NCBI RefSeq assembly: GCF_041260155.1
Contig: NC_091944.1
Coordinates: 26,599,832-26,663,831, forward strand
Reading direction: 5' to 3'
Length of the DNA stretch: 64,000 nucleotides
From: Ptychodera flava
Lineage: Eukaryota > Hemichordata > Enteropneusta > Ptychoderidae
A program made the translations under genes and the position numbers. The notes beneath the pieces are model-generated. The model was given only the letters and a program-made list of their open reading frames with translations. It was not told the DNA's origin and searched no databases. Shown here one piece after another: positions 46,480 through 58,336 of the stretch (the stretch's first letter is position 1; each line of letters begins with the position of its first letter).

Positions 46480-47593
46480 CTTGTTAATAAAGATAAGGGA
46501 ATTTACACTCCATTTCAGTCAGAGATCTGCTTCTGATAATATTTTTAATTTGTTTTGAGATCGGCTGTTGAAAAGTATTTTTATTCTTCGTATATGAACA
46601 AAGTTGATTGCAACTTAAGAAACAAGTATCTTTTTTGTTGTTTTATTGATATTCATAAAACATTTGGGTAAAGTTTGGAGACCCGGTTTGCTTTGGAAAC
46701 TTAGGAATTATGGTGTCAATGGTAACTTCTTTTCTGTGATTAAATATATGTATGAAAATGTCAACTATTTGTGTTAAATCTAACAATAGCCTCACTGACA
46801 TGTTTGAATCTAAAGTAGGAGTTAAACAGGGCTGTAATCTGAGCCGTACGTTATTTAACATTTACATAAATGACCTTCCAGGTACTTTTGGCTCATTGAG
46901 GACATGCAGCCCAATTACATTAGATTCATTGCGCATCAACTGTCTTTTATATGCTGATGATCTGCTGTTGATTTCAGAAACTCAAGTAGTTTTGCAAACT
47001 TGATAAATTACACTCTTATTGTTTGAAATGGAAGCTTTATATTAGTACAAAGAAGTCAAAAGTCATGTTTTTAACGAAAGTAATCAATTACTGAAAGGTA
47101 CATTACTTACCTATAATGGACTTGCCCTTGATGTTGTGAAAGAGTATTTTTATCTCGGTTTTGTTATAACTCCCAATGGCAAATTTAGAGCAAATTTTCA
47201 AAATGTTAAGATGAAAGCTACTAAAGCTCTTTTTAGTCTTCGTAAAAGTATTTCCTATAATGGGAATTTTTCTGTGAAAGTTGCTTTAGATCTTTTTGAT
47301 CATTTGATTGTTCCCATTCTGACCTATGGATGTGAAATTTGGGGGAATGAAGTTAATGATAAGAGTAATTTCTTAAGTGATGCTAGCTTTTCTTTTACAG
47401 ATATTTACTGGGAGTTTCGAAACATGCTCCCCAGGCAGGTATTATAGGTGAACTTGGTAGATATCCTATCAAAATTGTCATAGTCAAACGCATGTTAAAA
47501 TATTGGCATAGTTATCAGTGATGACATTCTGTTACGTTCAGCATATCTTTCTGCAAGATGTCATTCAAAGTGGTTTGAGTTCATTCAAAACAT
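46480..47593 (+). mobile_element. Non-LTR retrotransposon, reverse-transcriptase part, degenerate
   Basis: Pieces in different frames spell LLWKLRNYGVNGNFFSVIKY (46690 on), KQGCNLSRTLFNIYINDLP and LLYADDLLLISE with the catalytic YADD at 46950-46961. Then follow EYFYLGFVITPNGKF and LFDHLIVPILTYGCEIWGNE. This is the palm and thumb of a LINE reverse transcriptase. Frameshifts near 46760, 47000 and 47400 inactivate it. It ends near 47593, where unrelated sequence starts; the coding sequence resumes at 49005. Confidence 0.85.
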
Positions 47594-47811
47594 TGTGGGG
47601 GGGGGGGGTCACCATGTCTTTGAAATGCCCTATGGGGGCGGGGGATCAGCGTGTTTTTGAATTTCGATATGGGCTCATACTTGCCTAAAATGCATTGTGC
47701 CAGTCATAAATTTCATCATTCAGCTGCATTTTTCGGCACGCCCTTTGGTAAAAAGTTTGACTCGCTCGATTGGAGCCGGGCCTTGGCGAACGCGAGTGCC
47801 CAGTGCAGTGG

Positions 47812-47879
47812 GCCACTCTTGGTAAGCAGGACTGGCGCTGGCGCTGCGCGCAGCGCCAGTCCTGCTTACCAAGAGTGGC
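47812..47879. repeat. Perfect 29-bp hairpin
   Basis: Arms 47812-47840 and 47851-47879 are exact complements (GCCACTCTTGGTAAGCAGGA outermost) around a 10-base GC loop. It is much more GC-rich than the surroundings. Confidence 0.9.
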
Positions 47880-47895
47880 TGCGGGATGAACCGAA

Positions 47896-48330
<435 letters not shown>

Positions 48331-48658
48331 TGAAATTCGGTTTTGCAAAGTGTAATTGTGTAATCTGCAGTTCATATGGAAAGCATGACAAGTTCATGAT
48401 ACTTTTCTGTTTTCTCTATGAGAATTCAGTATTAGAAAGCAACATGCACTAATATTTCACAATCACATTTTTCTTACAACAGTTTTGGACATCTGGTTAT
48501 GCATAAAAAGTATGGTATACATACACAGCTCATTCAAAATACTGTTTTCTAACTTTAGAATATTAATTTACACGTCTTTTAAGTCCTGTCTTACAACTGC
48601 AAGACAACAATTTCTTTAAAACACAGAATGACTGTATGTTTAAAATATACCCCAAAGT

Positions 48659-48802
<144 letters not shown>

Positions 48803-49004
48803 GTATTATTGAATTATATTCCATCTTTTGTTTTACCTTTGTCACGCACAGGGAGGGGTCACCCTGTTTTCGAGAGTTGGAATAGGGGGTCACCCTGTTT
48901 TTGAAAGTTGGAATAGGGGGGGTCAGCAAACTTTTTGAAGTCGGCAAAAAATAATCCACCCCCACCCAGGCTGAAGAAACTGACCAGTCCTTTAATATAG
49001 CAAG

Positions 49005-49540
49005 GATTTGGTCAGCTGTTTGTAACAGTTATGAATAACTTACGCAAGCATTATCAAGTTTCTTGGTACAGTGATTTACATAACGATAATGAGACTCATT
49101 TGGAAGGGAAATAATAAGCTCAGAACGTACAGAGAATTTAAAACTAAGTTTGGTTTAGAAAATTACTTAGTGGATGCAGAAAATTGGTCACAAAAATTCG
49201 GATTTCTGATCACTATTTACAAATAGAGTTGGGGAGAAGGTCAAAACCAAGAATTCCGCCTGAATCCAGATTTTGTAAGTTTTCAAAGTTTGCAGTCGAG
49301 GATGAATTTCACTATTTAATGAAGTGTCAAACATATAGTAGTGATAGAGAAGTTCTCTTTTCTGCAATGAAGTTGTATTATCCAATATTTGATAGTTTAA
49401 ATGAAAGAGTTAATAAGTTTTTGTACATTTTAAGTTCAGATGATAAGCTGTCTCTCATGAAATATATTACAAACACTATGTTTCCCCGAGCAGCTACAGG
49501 TAAAGACATCGACAACAATGTTTTATTCAATGTTTAATTT
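49005..49540 (+). mobile_element. LINE 3' coding end (continuation of copy 1)
   Basis: The frame gives [16 protein letters not shown], then [20 protein letters not shown] and KYITNTMFPRAATGKDIDNN, stopping at 49535. This is the C-terminal part of LINE ORF2, with the usual Cys/His-like segment. It is nearly the same as 50775-51240. It ends only ~155 bases before the ADI1 start codon. Confidence 0.8.
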
Positions 49541-49694
49541 TGTTCTTGCTATACTGCGCATGCACTTTCCGAGGCGTGTCGTTATGCAATAAAGTGATTC
49601 GTTTGCGCAAGCCCAAGGTCGAGGTTGTCCCTCACAGAATTCACAACACGCCATTCTACGCGTACGGAACAGATAACCTAATCAGGCCTTCAAA
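49541..49694 (+). promoter_or_regulatory. ADI1 promoter/5'UTR with NRF1-like site
   Basis: The 154 bases between the LINE and the ADI1 start are GC- and CpG-richer than their surroundings. TGCGCATGCACT at 49555-49566 is close to the NRF1 consensus YGCGCAYGCGCR. There is no clear TATA box. A housekeeping metabolic gene with a CpG/NRF1 promoter would be ordinary. Confidence 0.45.
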
Positions 49695-49814
49695 ATGGTA
49701 CGAGCATGGATTCACGATGGCGCTGACTCTGATCAGCGATCTGAACACATGACAAAGCCAGCGCAGTTTGTTGATTTGGATTATTTGAAGGAACAAGGGG
49801 TTTTGTATTGGCAG
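49695..49814 (+). CDS. ADI1: ADI1 exon 1
   Basis: It encodes residues 1-40, [10 protein letters not shown] to GVLYWQ, with donor CAG|GTGAGT. The start MVRAW matches the usual MVxAW beginning of animal ADI1, which fixes the ATG at 49695. Confidence 0.95.
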
Positions 49815-52800
49815 GTGAGTCACGCTGCTCCAGTCATGCGATACCCATAACACTCGTGAAACCCGATGGGTACGGCCTGCCCACGGTCCCTCGTGAGCCT
49901 GCTCCTGAGCTATTCAGCTCTTGGACTATTCGCCCCATAGACATAAGCGAGAAAAACTCGTCTATGGGGCGAATAGTCCCAGAGCTGAATAGCTCACGAG
50001 TGACTGTGGGCCTGCCTGATAGCCAACACTGGTCCTCGTGCAAAGAAACCAGTCTTTTCCTTATAAAAAAAATACCAATGACGTCTTTTTGGTGTGGATA
50101 GAGCGGTTGAGTCCAAAAATATTACACGTTTACACATCGCACCCTCTTCGTCGACAGTGAGCGTGGTTACCAAGATCAGCCCACGTCATTTACACGGTTT
50201 TTAAGACGCACTTTCTGATTGACTTTGTTCAGCCAGTGCTGGAAACCAGCAATAATAGACATGATAGATCCGCAAAACTGCGTAATCAACCACGGCAAAG
50301 TCCAGCGCCGTGCCGGCACACAATGGGCAACGTCGTAGTGACGTTAGTTGTTGGCAAACACTGGGCGGGATGGTTAAACACTTGCTTAGCCGTTGGCTCC
50401 TACTACCTCCAAAGCTCTGCATGGCAGGGCTGTGTGTTACCGGCGTTATACGGCCTCGCCCGTATAACGCCGGCAACACACAGCCTTGCCATGCAGAGCT
50501 ACTACCTCCATGGCTTATCAGAGAAACAAACTATCTGTTACACCAGGGCCTACCCATTATCACCTTTGCCTGAATATTACGGAAGTGTGCATGCAGGGTT
50601 CACACAATTCGAGCCTATGAACTTGTATCGTATCAAAATTGTCATAATCAAACGCATGTTAAAATATTGGCAGTGATGACATTCTGTTATGTTCATGTGT
50701 ATCTTTCTGCAAGATATCATTCAAAGTGTTTTGAGTTCATTCAAAACATACAAGATACACCCAGAGTAATATTTGGTCAGCTGTTTGTAACATTAATGCT
50801 ACTATTAAAATCGTTCAGAATAACATAGCAAGCATAAAATATCAAGTTTCTTGGTACAGTGTGATTTACACAACGATAATAATTAAGACTCGTGGGAAGG
50901 GAAATAATAAGCTCAGAACGTACAGAGAATTTAAAACTAAGTTTGGTTTAGAAAATTACTTACTAGTGGATATCAAGAACTTAAGCTGCAGAAAATTTGT
51001 CACAAAACCTTGTATTTCTGATCACTGTTTACAAAGAGTTGGGCAGAAGGCCAAAACCAAGAATTCTGCCTGAATCCAGATTTTGTAAGTTTTGTAAGTC
51101 TTCCATCGAGGATGAATTTCATTATTTAATGAAGTGTCAAAAATATAATAGTGATAGAGAAGTTCTCTTTTCTGCAATTAAGTTGTATTATCCAATATTT
51201 GATAGTTTAAATGAAAAAGATAAGTTTTTGTAAATTCATCACAATCTGTTAACCAAAGGGAACAAAGGAGACAATCAAAGCAGTTACCTGTGATGTACTC
51301 AGGAGAGAACAAAAAAACATGGGAACTCAGAGAAAGATCAAAAATTATTTAGAAACTGTTCAAAATACAGATAGTGACAGTGACATATCAGATTCAGAGC
51401 TTTTTTGCCGAGGAAGAGGATGATGATTTTGTTGTCAACATATTTATTGACAGCAGCAGTGCACAAGTGATGAACTTTTTGAAGCATCTGAGATATGGTA
51501 TATACAGTGTATACGAGATCTGGAAGAAGAGCAGGATCTTGGAAAAAGTCTCTTCACAACAGATATTATATTATATCTATGCATCTTTAATGGCCAGTGT
51601 TATTATTCAAAATTAATACTTACTCAAGCAATATGGGGGTGGGGGTCATGAAATTTTTATCATCTTAAAAGAGAGGTCATCAATTTCGGGGGACAGTGGG
51701 TGGAGGTGGATTAACTAATTTTGACAGATGCACAAGCAGACTTTGTCTGCCCACCTCAGCCATATTCAGATCAGCAGATTAATTTTATTGGTGCATCATT
51801 AAAAAATAAATCATAATAAAACAAAGAATTTTTAAGCATGACTGAGATCTTAACCTCTCGCGAAATCCCCCCTCAAACTGTCCTCTTTTTATTTTCGCAA
51901 GGGGAACAATCTTCATGTAGCGTCCTTGGTGAAACACTACTTTATAATGAGCAGAGACTTGCAAGATACTTAATCTGTCACATTCTATCCTATACAGTTA
52001 GATGCTGATAATTACAAGGAGGAAGGAGTGTTGAGTAAGATTTGTACAGAGCGTGGTTATGACTATGAAGACGTGATCACGTGTACTCCTGCAACTTTGC
52101 CGAATTACGAGGAAAAGGTAAAAAGTCAGCTAGTGTGTGAGTGTATAATTTTCTGACCGGATTGCAAAATAAATCCACTCACATGGAGACAGCTGATTGC
52201 AGAGTAACGCCACTTATATGGAGACAGCTAGGGTATTAAAAGGCTTTGAGAATACCAAAATCTGTCGTTATGAAATATCCTGCCATATAATTTTTAAAGT
52301 TGAGATGTTATTGATCATATTCTACATGAGGCAATGTGAAAAACACAGGTTTATTGGAAGAAAATGAAAACTTGCAGTCTGTATGTTCGACAATGGAATC
52401 ATGTAATTGTGTTTCAGTATAAAAGTTATGTACTGTTTCTTGTCTATAAAAAATATCCTAAAACGATATGTTATTTTTCCATTTAGATCAAAATATTCTT
52501 TGAAGAACATCTTCATGCAGATGAAGAAATCCGTTTCATCCTCGATGGGAGTGGATATTTTGACATCCGTGATAAGCAGGATAAATGGATTCGCATTGAA
52601 GTGGTGAAGGGAGATCTGATTATTTTGCCAGCAGGAATCTATCATAGATTCACACTGGATTCCAAGGTAAGCACATATATAATGAGCTTTTGAATTATCT
52701 CAGCATCTGTCACACAGGATCCCATATTTTGAAAGACTATATTTATTTTTCATTGTAAAATGTTGATGCAGACCAAGTGAAGTGGTGGCCAAGCATATAA

Positions 52801-54808
52801 TATTTATAAGATGTTTGATTTCAATATTCATACTGTACTGGTATTTCTGCCGTTGCAAGTGCAAATCTATTTCAATAGGATCTTCTGAATGTCTCAGAAC
52901 ATTGCACGTCTTTCAGGTTGACCGTTTATACTTGCATGTTCTTCACACTCATTTTCTTCTAACATGCACACAGAATTTGTTAGGAGGCCATATGCGGGAT
53001 TTGAAATCTATACAACACCAGTGATATCTTTATATATATTCACCAAAACTAGTATCAAAACAAAAGGGACAAACAGATACACATTCATACAGATACCAGT
53101 ACATGTAGAGTGCAGAGCTCTGCAAAAGTGGTGAAAAAGAAGGGACAAATACCTCCATTGGGCTGAAAACAAACAGTCATTTTCAGCAAAAGTGGGGTCA
53201 ATCCAATCCCAAAGTCAACAAATAGGATGGCATATTGCAATATGTATATATTTTGATAAGTGAAAGAAATTAAACTATGAGATAGCCATATGTTTTGATG
53301 ATAACTCTCATTAAGGTTTTTTACTTTTGAAATGATTCAATAGATTATCAATTGTTGTCATATATGTATTCAAGCAATCTGTACACAATCATCATACACA
53401 TAGAACAAAATTTTTCATCTGTCATGGAAAATTAGGTTTTTTGGGTCAGTTGTGTTAGCTAATACATAGTCTGCAGATGCTGCCACAGTGTATGATGCTA
53501 TAACTCACAAGGTCACTATGTGGAGACTGCAGAGTTTCAGATGCAGACATAAATAATTGAGCGAAAGAGGTGATTCCAAACTGAGTATCTTTGATCTGAT
53601 GATTGCCAGTGTCACTGACTTTGCATTTTTGATGCAGAATGCCTTCATCAACCTGAGAAAGGTCCACACTTCACATTTTGAAATGTTACGGGGAAACCAT
53701 TTTCAAAAAGGCATGTTCCATGAATGAAAAAAGATGTCAATTTGTCATATCCTATGGGAAGCCAATGTCTGCCAAATTGGCTGAATCTGTCAACATTAGT
53801 ATTAGCGATGAATTAAGCAATGTATGCTGGCTGCGACACAGGCTGCAGACACCTGCAAGTGCAATTTCTGCTTCAAATATTGTAAGAAATTTGCATGCAC
53901 GCCTGTACAACCCAATAAAGAAAACCGGCTTGCATCATTTTAAATGTGTTGGCAGGAATGATGCAAAGACACTGGCTCAAAAAACACTGAGAGAAACACA
54001 CAGCTGTGTACATTATCTCCAATCTGAATACAAGAGGTTAAATATTTAATGCAATTGTTATTCAAGCTTTAACCTTCGAGCGCTGTAATTTTTACCGCCA
54101 AAACTTTTGCTGCAGCATTTCTACCAATTTTATGAATTTTTATGTAATTATTTTTCATAATTTTAAACCAAATGGACGTCATATTTCATTGGCTACAGAT
54201 TTTTATTAAAAATTTTAGCAAAAATTAGGAAAATATTGAATATGATAAAGGCAACAAAATTTGATTTTGACGCTCAAAGGATTAATATGTAACAGAAGGT
54301 AGTTATTACAAAGCTCTGTGTGTGAAGAATCTGTGATCCAAAACCTAATGTTAGGCAATGACTATTTCAATTCAATTAACCCTTTGAGTGCTGTATTTTT
54401 TCCCACCAAAATTTTAGTGCAACATTTTACCAATTTTTATGAACTTTTCTGTATTTTTTTTTATAATTTTAGACCAAATGAACTCAATATGTCATTTGCA
54501 ACAGTTTTTTATCAAAATTTTGGCAAAAAGCTGACAAAAATTGACTAAGTGCAACAAACATTGACTTTGGCGCTCAAAGAGTTAATCAGTGAACATCTCA
54601 GCACACAAAATTCTATATGAGAAAGAGGTCCTAAGACCAAACTCTCATTGACATCACTGCAAATCATTAACTTCAAATAACATTGGAATTGCAGGATTAT
54701 ATCAAAGCCAAGCGATTATTCATCGGTGAACCAGTGTGGACTCCGCACAACCGACCTGCTGATGATCACCCTGCAAGACAAGATTATCAAGAGAAGTTTC
54801 TGTTGTAG
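49695..54808 (+). CDS. ADI1: Acireductone dioxygenase (methionine salvage), complete four-exon gene
   Basis: Exons 49695-49814, 51998-52117, 52487-52666 and 54695-54808 all break in phase 0 and give 177 residues plus stop; human ADI1 has 179. The enzyme oxidises acireductone (1,2-dihydroxy-5-methylthio-pentene) to the keto-acid precursor of methionine and formate when iron is bound; with nickel it gives an off-pathway product and CO. The cupin fold is clear: [11 protein letters not shown] holds metal ligands His88, His90 and Glu94, and PAGIYHRF holds His133, numbered as in the mammalian enzymes. Other family signatures are [27 protein letters not shown] and [13 protein letters not shown]. Nothing appears broken. 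The protein is expected in cytosol and nucleus. Confidence 0.97.
49874..50016. mobile_element. 143-bp foldback element
   Basis: Arms 49874-49942 and 49960-50016 pair over GGACTATTCGCCCCATAGAC and its complement, then over CTATTCAGCTC and CTCGTGAG, with a 12-base extra piece in the left arm. The loop is ATAAGCGAGAAAAACTC. It begins 60 bases after ADI1 exon 1. Confidence 0.8.
50413..50500. repeat. 88-bp GC-rich hairpin
   Basis: Arms 50413-50453 and 50460-50500 match at 39 of 41 positions (AGCTCTGCATGGCAGGGCTG outermost left). The phrase CTACTACCTCCA follows the right arm and also precedes the left arm in direct orientation, as if duplicated. Confidence 0.85.
50619..51240 (+). mobile_element. 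LINE 3' fragment, copy 2
   Basis: It is a near-duplicate of 47455-47593 joined to 49005-49420: CATGTTAAAATATTGGCA, GGTCAGCTGTTTGTAAC, then text [20 protein letters not shown]. It is truncated at both ends and frameshifted near 51050. It lies in ADI1 intron 1 in sense orientation. Confidence 0.8.
51998..52117 (+). CDS. ADI1: ADI1 exon 2
   Basis: It encodes residues 41-80, [15 protein letters not shown] to LPNYEEK, bounded by TATACAG and AAG|GTAAAA. Confidence 0.95.
52487..52666 (+). CDS. ADI1: ADI1 exon 3 (metal-binding cupin core)
   Basis: It encodes residues 81-140, with all four metal ligands (His88, His90, Glu94, His133). It is bounded by CATTTAG and AAG|GTAAGC. Confidence 0.97.
53678..54049 (+). 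other. 123-codon open frame, unidentified
   Basis: The frame starts [20 protein letters not shown] and includes [20 protein letters not shown] and a Lys/Arg-rich end. It is the longest frame in this part that is not low-complexity. I recognise no domain. It lies in the sense strand of ADI1 intron 3, in a region with transposon debris; a decayed transposon ORF is the likeliest explanation. Confidence 0.2.
54069..54285 (+). mobile_element. ~215-bp TTAA MITE, copy D
   Basis: TTAACCTTCGAGCGCTGTAA to TTTTGACGCTCAAAGGATTAA, with TTAA at both borders. The interior CCAAATGGACGTCATATTTC matches copy A. Confidence 0.8.
54376..54585 (+). mobile_element. ~215-bp TTAA MITE, copy E
   Basis: TTAACCCTTTGAGTGCTGTA to TTGGCGCTCAAAGAGTTAA, TTAA at both borders. 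It is well preserved and ends 110 bases before ADI1 exon 4. Confidence 0.85.
54695..54808 (+). CDS. ADI1: ADI1 exon 4 (C-terminus, stop)
   Basis: It encodes residues 141-177, [20 protein letters not shown] to EKFLL, stop TAG. The acceptor is AATTGCAG|GAT. The first AATAAA afterwards is at 55215-55220, inside a MITE. Confidence 0.95.
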   Translation, partial: DYIKAKRLFIGEPVWTPHNRPADDHPARQDYQEKFLL

Positions 54809-54926
54809 ACAATCATGTCACAAAGGAGTGAATGACAAAAGTATAGTATAATATGGAATGACAGAAGTATATAATTGTATTACCGCACAAGTGATTGTCA
54901 TTCAAATGAATTTAAAGGGCATTTCA

Positions 54927-55041
54927 CTTTACAAAGTGTTTCATATACTACGGGTATGCATTCATATTATAAAGTGTTTCATATACTATGGGTATGTATT
55001 CACTTTACAAAGTGTTTCATATACTACGGGTATGCATTTAT
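54927..55041 (+). repeat. 46-bp direct repeat, three units
   Basis: CACTTTACAAAGTGTTTCAT followed by ATACTACGGGTATGCATT is repeated three times with few changes. It may lie in the ADI1 3' UTR. Confidence 0.9.
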
Positions 55042-55191
55042 ATATTTACTTAGCTATACAAGGAGCAAAAAGAAAACTTGGAGTGAGTATTAACTTTTGC
55101 AGCCTCTTTGTGTTAGGAGAAAAGGTTTGCTTTTTAACATTTACCTCCCTGATAGGCGTATTTGTAAATCAGTATCACAAGTACATACCTA

Positions 55192-55536
55192 TTAAGATAG
55201 TTCATGCCTCAAAAAATAAAGAATAAGTTTTAATCAGATTTCCACAAGCAAATTTTCAACCATTCTCTTTCAAAATCAAGAATAAAAAAGTGTGGGTTTA
55301 CTGTGTAGTTTGGTACAAGAGAAACAAATGACTCAATATTTACCAACATTTGAAATTTGAAATGGCTTCTATTCCTGTGCTGTCTCTTTGGGGAAAATAA
55401 AATTTCAGATTTTCACAAAACTAAGCCTTTATTTACTCCATAAGCTTCGAAATGAGACCCACAAGTGAAAGACCAAAAGAAAACATAAAAAGTTTGAGAG
55501 GCTGAATATCTGTGCCCAAGATGCGTTCTACCTAAA
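55192..55536 (+). mobile_element. ~350-bp TTAAGGTAG MITE, forward copy
   Basis: TTAAGATAGTTCATGCCTC to AAGATGCGTTCTACCTAA; both termini are recognisable with mutations. It contains the first AATAAA after the ADI1 stop codon. Confidence 0.75.
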
Positions 55537-55882
55537 TGAAACATGCTTACTCCGGGTTATTCAGGGTATCTTCTATCTACCAAACATTTATGACCTTACC
55601 GACCAAAGAGAATTTTTTCCTTTTCATTTGACAAGTTTCTTTGTTCACACACATTGTAATCCTGCCAAGTCAGTGGAAATTGTATCGATTTTCACAATTC
55701 CTCAAAATGAGATAAAGTTTCCAGAAATACATATTTGCTAGTGGGTACACTGGCTTTACTGTTTTTCATTCGAAATCCACTCTCCAGAAAACAAGTATAT
55801 TTGTTATGCACACATATCAGTATGGAACAATTTGTTTTTCTCCATCACGGTGTATTGTTCATTTTGATATTATCTGCAGCCA

Positions 55883-56419
55883 TTAAAGGCACATGAGCTG
55901 TAACTTTTTGCATTATTAATTTTCATGATTTTATGTTTAAATTATAATTAATTCATAGACATGTTCTCACTCAGAGATTTTACTCAAGAATAATTATCCA
56001 CTGAGTGGGACTGCATGGGGAGGTTTCAGTAAGACAAATAATAAACGGGTGCAGCACCCAAATATGGCCACCTCCATACAACTACATGATGAACAGCGTA
56101 AATGGTACATGTACACATTTGGATCTTTGCAAATACAACATGATGCAACCCACTGAAAGGACGTGAAAGGGATTCACTCCACTTTGACAAAAAATTTTCT
56201 GTTTTTCACATAAATATGACAAGATTTTGAAAATGGTGGGAAATTTAAAATAAACAAAAATCTGTTCAATTTCTTGCCTATTCTGCCACAAGCAAACATT
56301 GTTGAGGCACACTTAATGACTATATCATTCAATTTGCAGATTGTAATGAACATTAGAGGAAATTTGAGCTATCTTGAGGTTGGACTAATTTCGCAGCGTT
56401 GCAGCTCATGGGCCTTTAA
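55883..56419. mobile_element. 537-bp TTAA element, second copy of the 16470 family
   Basis: The ends TTAAAGGCACATGAGCTG and CAGCTCATGGGCCTTTAA are inverted repeats in TTAA borders. The interior ATAATAAACGGGTGCAGCAC and GAAAATGGTGGGAAATTTAA match 16470-16991. Confidence 0.8.
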
Positions 56420-57398
56420 ACTACATTCTATTACAATGATTAACATTAGTAAATTAAAAGATGTAATTGGTATGTATTAACTTTATTGAAGACATTAAAG
56501 GTTATGGTACATGATAAGTCCATGAGCTTGTGTGTTTAATCCATTTTCATTTTGTATTAGATTGTGCTATCTGTTTTCATCGGAAATTTGTACAATGTGC
56601 ATTTATGAATAATAAAAGAACCAAACCATGGCAAATAAAGCAGGGATGGAAATTGTGAAATATTATCAAGTGATTACTGTCTCTTTCTGCTTCCAAACTA
56701 TCTAGACTCGGATCACTTTTACTACATTTGGCTTCCATATTCACACATGGAAGCTATTGTTATATAGCTATCTAGCCGTCAGTCTGTCTACCCATTTGTC
56801 TGAACATCATTTCTCAAAAAAATGCGGATCAGTTTCAATTAATAATTGACACGATTTTTCTCGTTAAGTAAAAATTACATGTCTCAGGGATACACCATTA
56901 ATGTTATAATCATAATCACTACATAATTATTTGGCATAAGAAATTAAAAATTTGTGTCTTTTCAGTTCAAAGTTCATTATGCTCCAAATGCCACAATCAG
57001 TAGTCTGCGCTACATATCAGAATGCATATCTTGAGATAGCTCACTCTTTTAATGCAATGGCACAGCACACCGTTTGACTTATCTGAGTCAAAGGAAAAGG
57101 GCATTATTTCCTCTTGCCATGTCACTTATGGGTTGAATTATTGGTCGCCAGGTTGCTTGTTGGGACCTTGAACTTGTCACAAAGCACTGGTGAAATTTCT
57201 CCGATGTCAGTTCAAGTGATCCCAGTAATAAATAATTCAGATTCGTTCAAATTCGAATGAACTTGTTTTTTGTCCAGGATCAGTTCCTCCGAAAGTGTTC
57301 ATTTAAGGAATTTCAAATTTTGTTCCAAGAGGATTTCATGACATTCTGTGAACAAGGGCTGATTCATGTGAACATATTCACTATATAATAACATCCAG

Positions 57399-57756
57399 TT
57401 AAGGTAGTTCGCGCCTCGAAAGTGAAAGACTTAAACTTTTGCTTAAACTTTCCTTGAGGAATCTTTCAACCACTCTCTTTCAAAATCAAGGATAAAAATA
57501 GGGGGTCACCGTGCAAATTTTGGTACAAGAGAAACAAATTACCCAAGATTTACCGATAATTTGAAATTCAAAATGGCCGCCATCCCTTATTAACTCTATG
57601 GAGAAAAAATAAAATTTTCGAATTTCGAAAAACTAAGACGAAAAGATTTTTTACATCAAGAGCTTTAAAATGAACCCCCACAAGCAGAAGATCAGAAAAG
57701 GATTGAAAAAAGTTTGAGAGTCCAAATATCTGTCCCCAAGGTGCGTTCTACCTTAA
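57399..57756 (+). mobile_element. ~350-bp TTAAGGTAG MITE, most complete copy
   Basis: TTAAGGTAGTTCGCGCCTCG at the left and AGGTGCGTTCTACCTTAA at the right form an 18-bp imperfect inverted repeat in TTAA borders, 358 bp overall. It is the best reference copy for the family in this window. Confidence 0.85.
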
Positions 57757-57996
57757 GTGGAAAGTTTATAATCATTTGCTATGGAAGTTGTGCCACATGA
57801 CTTTTTGCACGCCTTTTACTTGCCATTACTTTTTTGGACAGTTTTATAGTCGCCCAAGCATGGTACAAATCTGCATGCTGCAGGTCTTTGCCGATTTTCT
57901 CATTCCAGCAGTTTTCAAAGATTCCAAACGTTTCACCAATGATCAATCAAAACCAGTGTAATACTGGAAAAGGTATGAAGACCCCCCAAATAATAT

Positions 57997-58334
57997 TTGT
58001 GCTATTCCGATAACCCGACCTACCCTATTTTTTACCTGCCAACCCTGGACTTTTTAGAGCTACCTTAACGCGGAAGTAAAAGAAAGAAAGAAAAACCCCC
58101 ATAAAATCATGCGTTCATTACCTCGCGTTTGATTTTTGCTTGAACAAGGATGTATTTTATGCTTTTATTCTTTCATATGCTATGATACGCTTTTCTGGAA
58201 AAATTTGGCCAGTGTTTGATAACCCTGGATCCCTGAAAATGCATATTTAAAAATAAAATTATTTTAGAAAAAAGAAATCTTTTTGCCGACCTACCTACCC
58301 TATTTTTGAAAACCATGTTATCAGGACAGCACAA
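57997..58334. mobile_element. 338-bp inverted-repeat element
   Basis: TTGTGCTATTCCGATAAC and GTTATCAGGACAGCACAA match inversely at 15 of 18 bases, followed inside by CGACCTACCCTATTTTT-type phrases at both ends. It has no open frame. Confidence 0.65.
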
Positions 58335-58336
58335 TT

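Larger units (their letters stand above)
49815..51997 (+). other. ADI1 intron 1 (2.2 kb)
   Basis: It holds two GC-rich hairpin elements (49874-50016 and 50413-50500), a second LINE 3' fragment (50619-51240), and an unidentified stretch at 51240-51640 with acidic open text ([10 protein letters not shown], then EEEDDDFVV in another frame) that may be a decayed transposon ORF. The remainder is unremarkable. Confidence 0.65.
52667..54694 (+). other. ADI1 intron 3 (2.0 kb)
   Basis: It holds an unidentified 123-codon open frame (53678-54049) and two ~215-bp MITEs 90 bases apart (54069-54285, 54376-54585). I see nothing else. Confidence 0.65.

Noticed and set aside
49540..49752. 70-codon forward frame overlapping ADI1 exon 1
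   Set aside because: It is in a different frame from the clearly homologous ADI1 start MVRAW.
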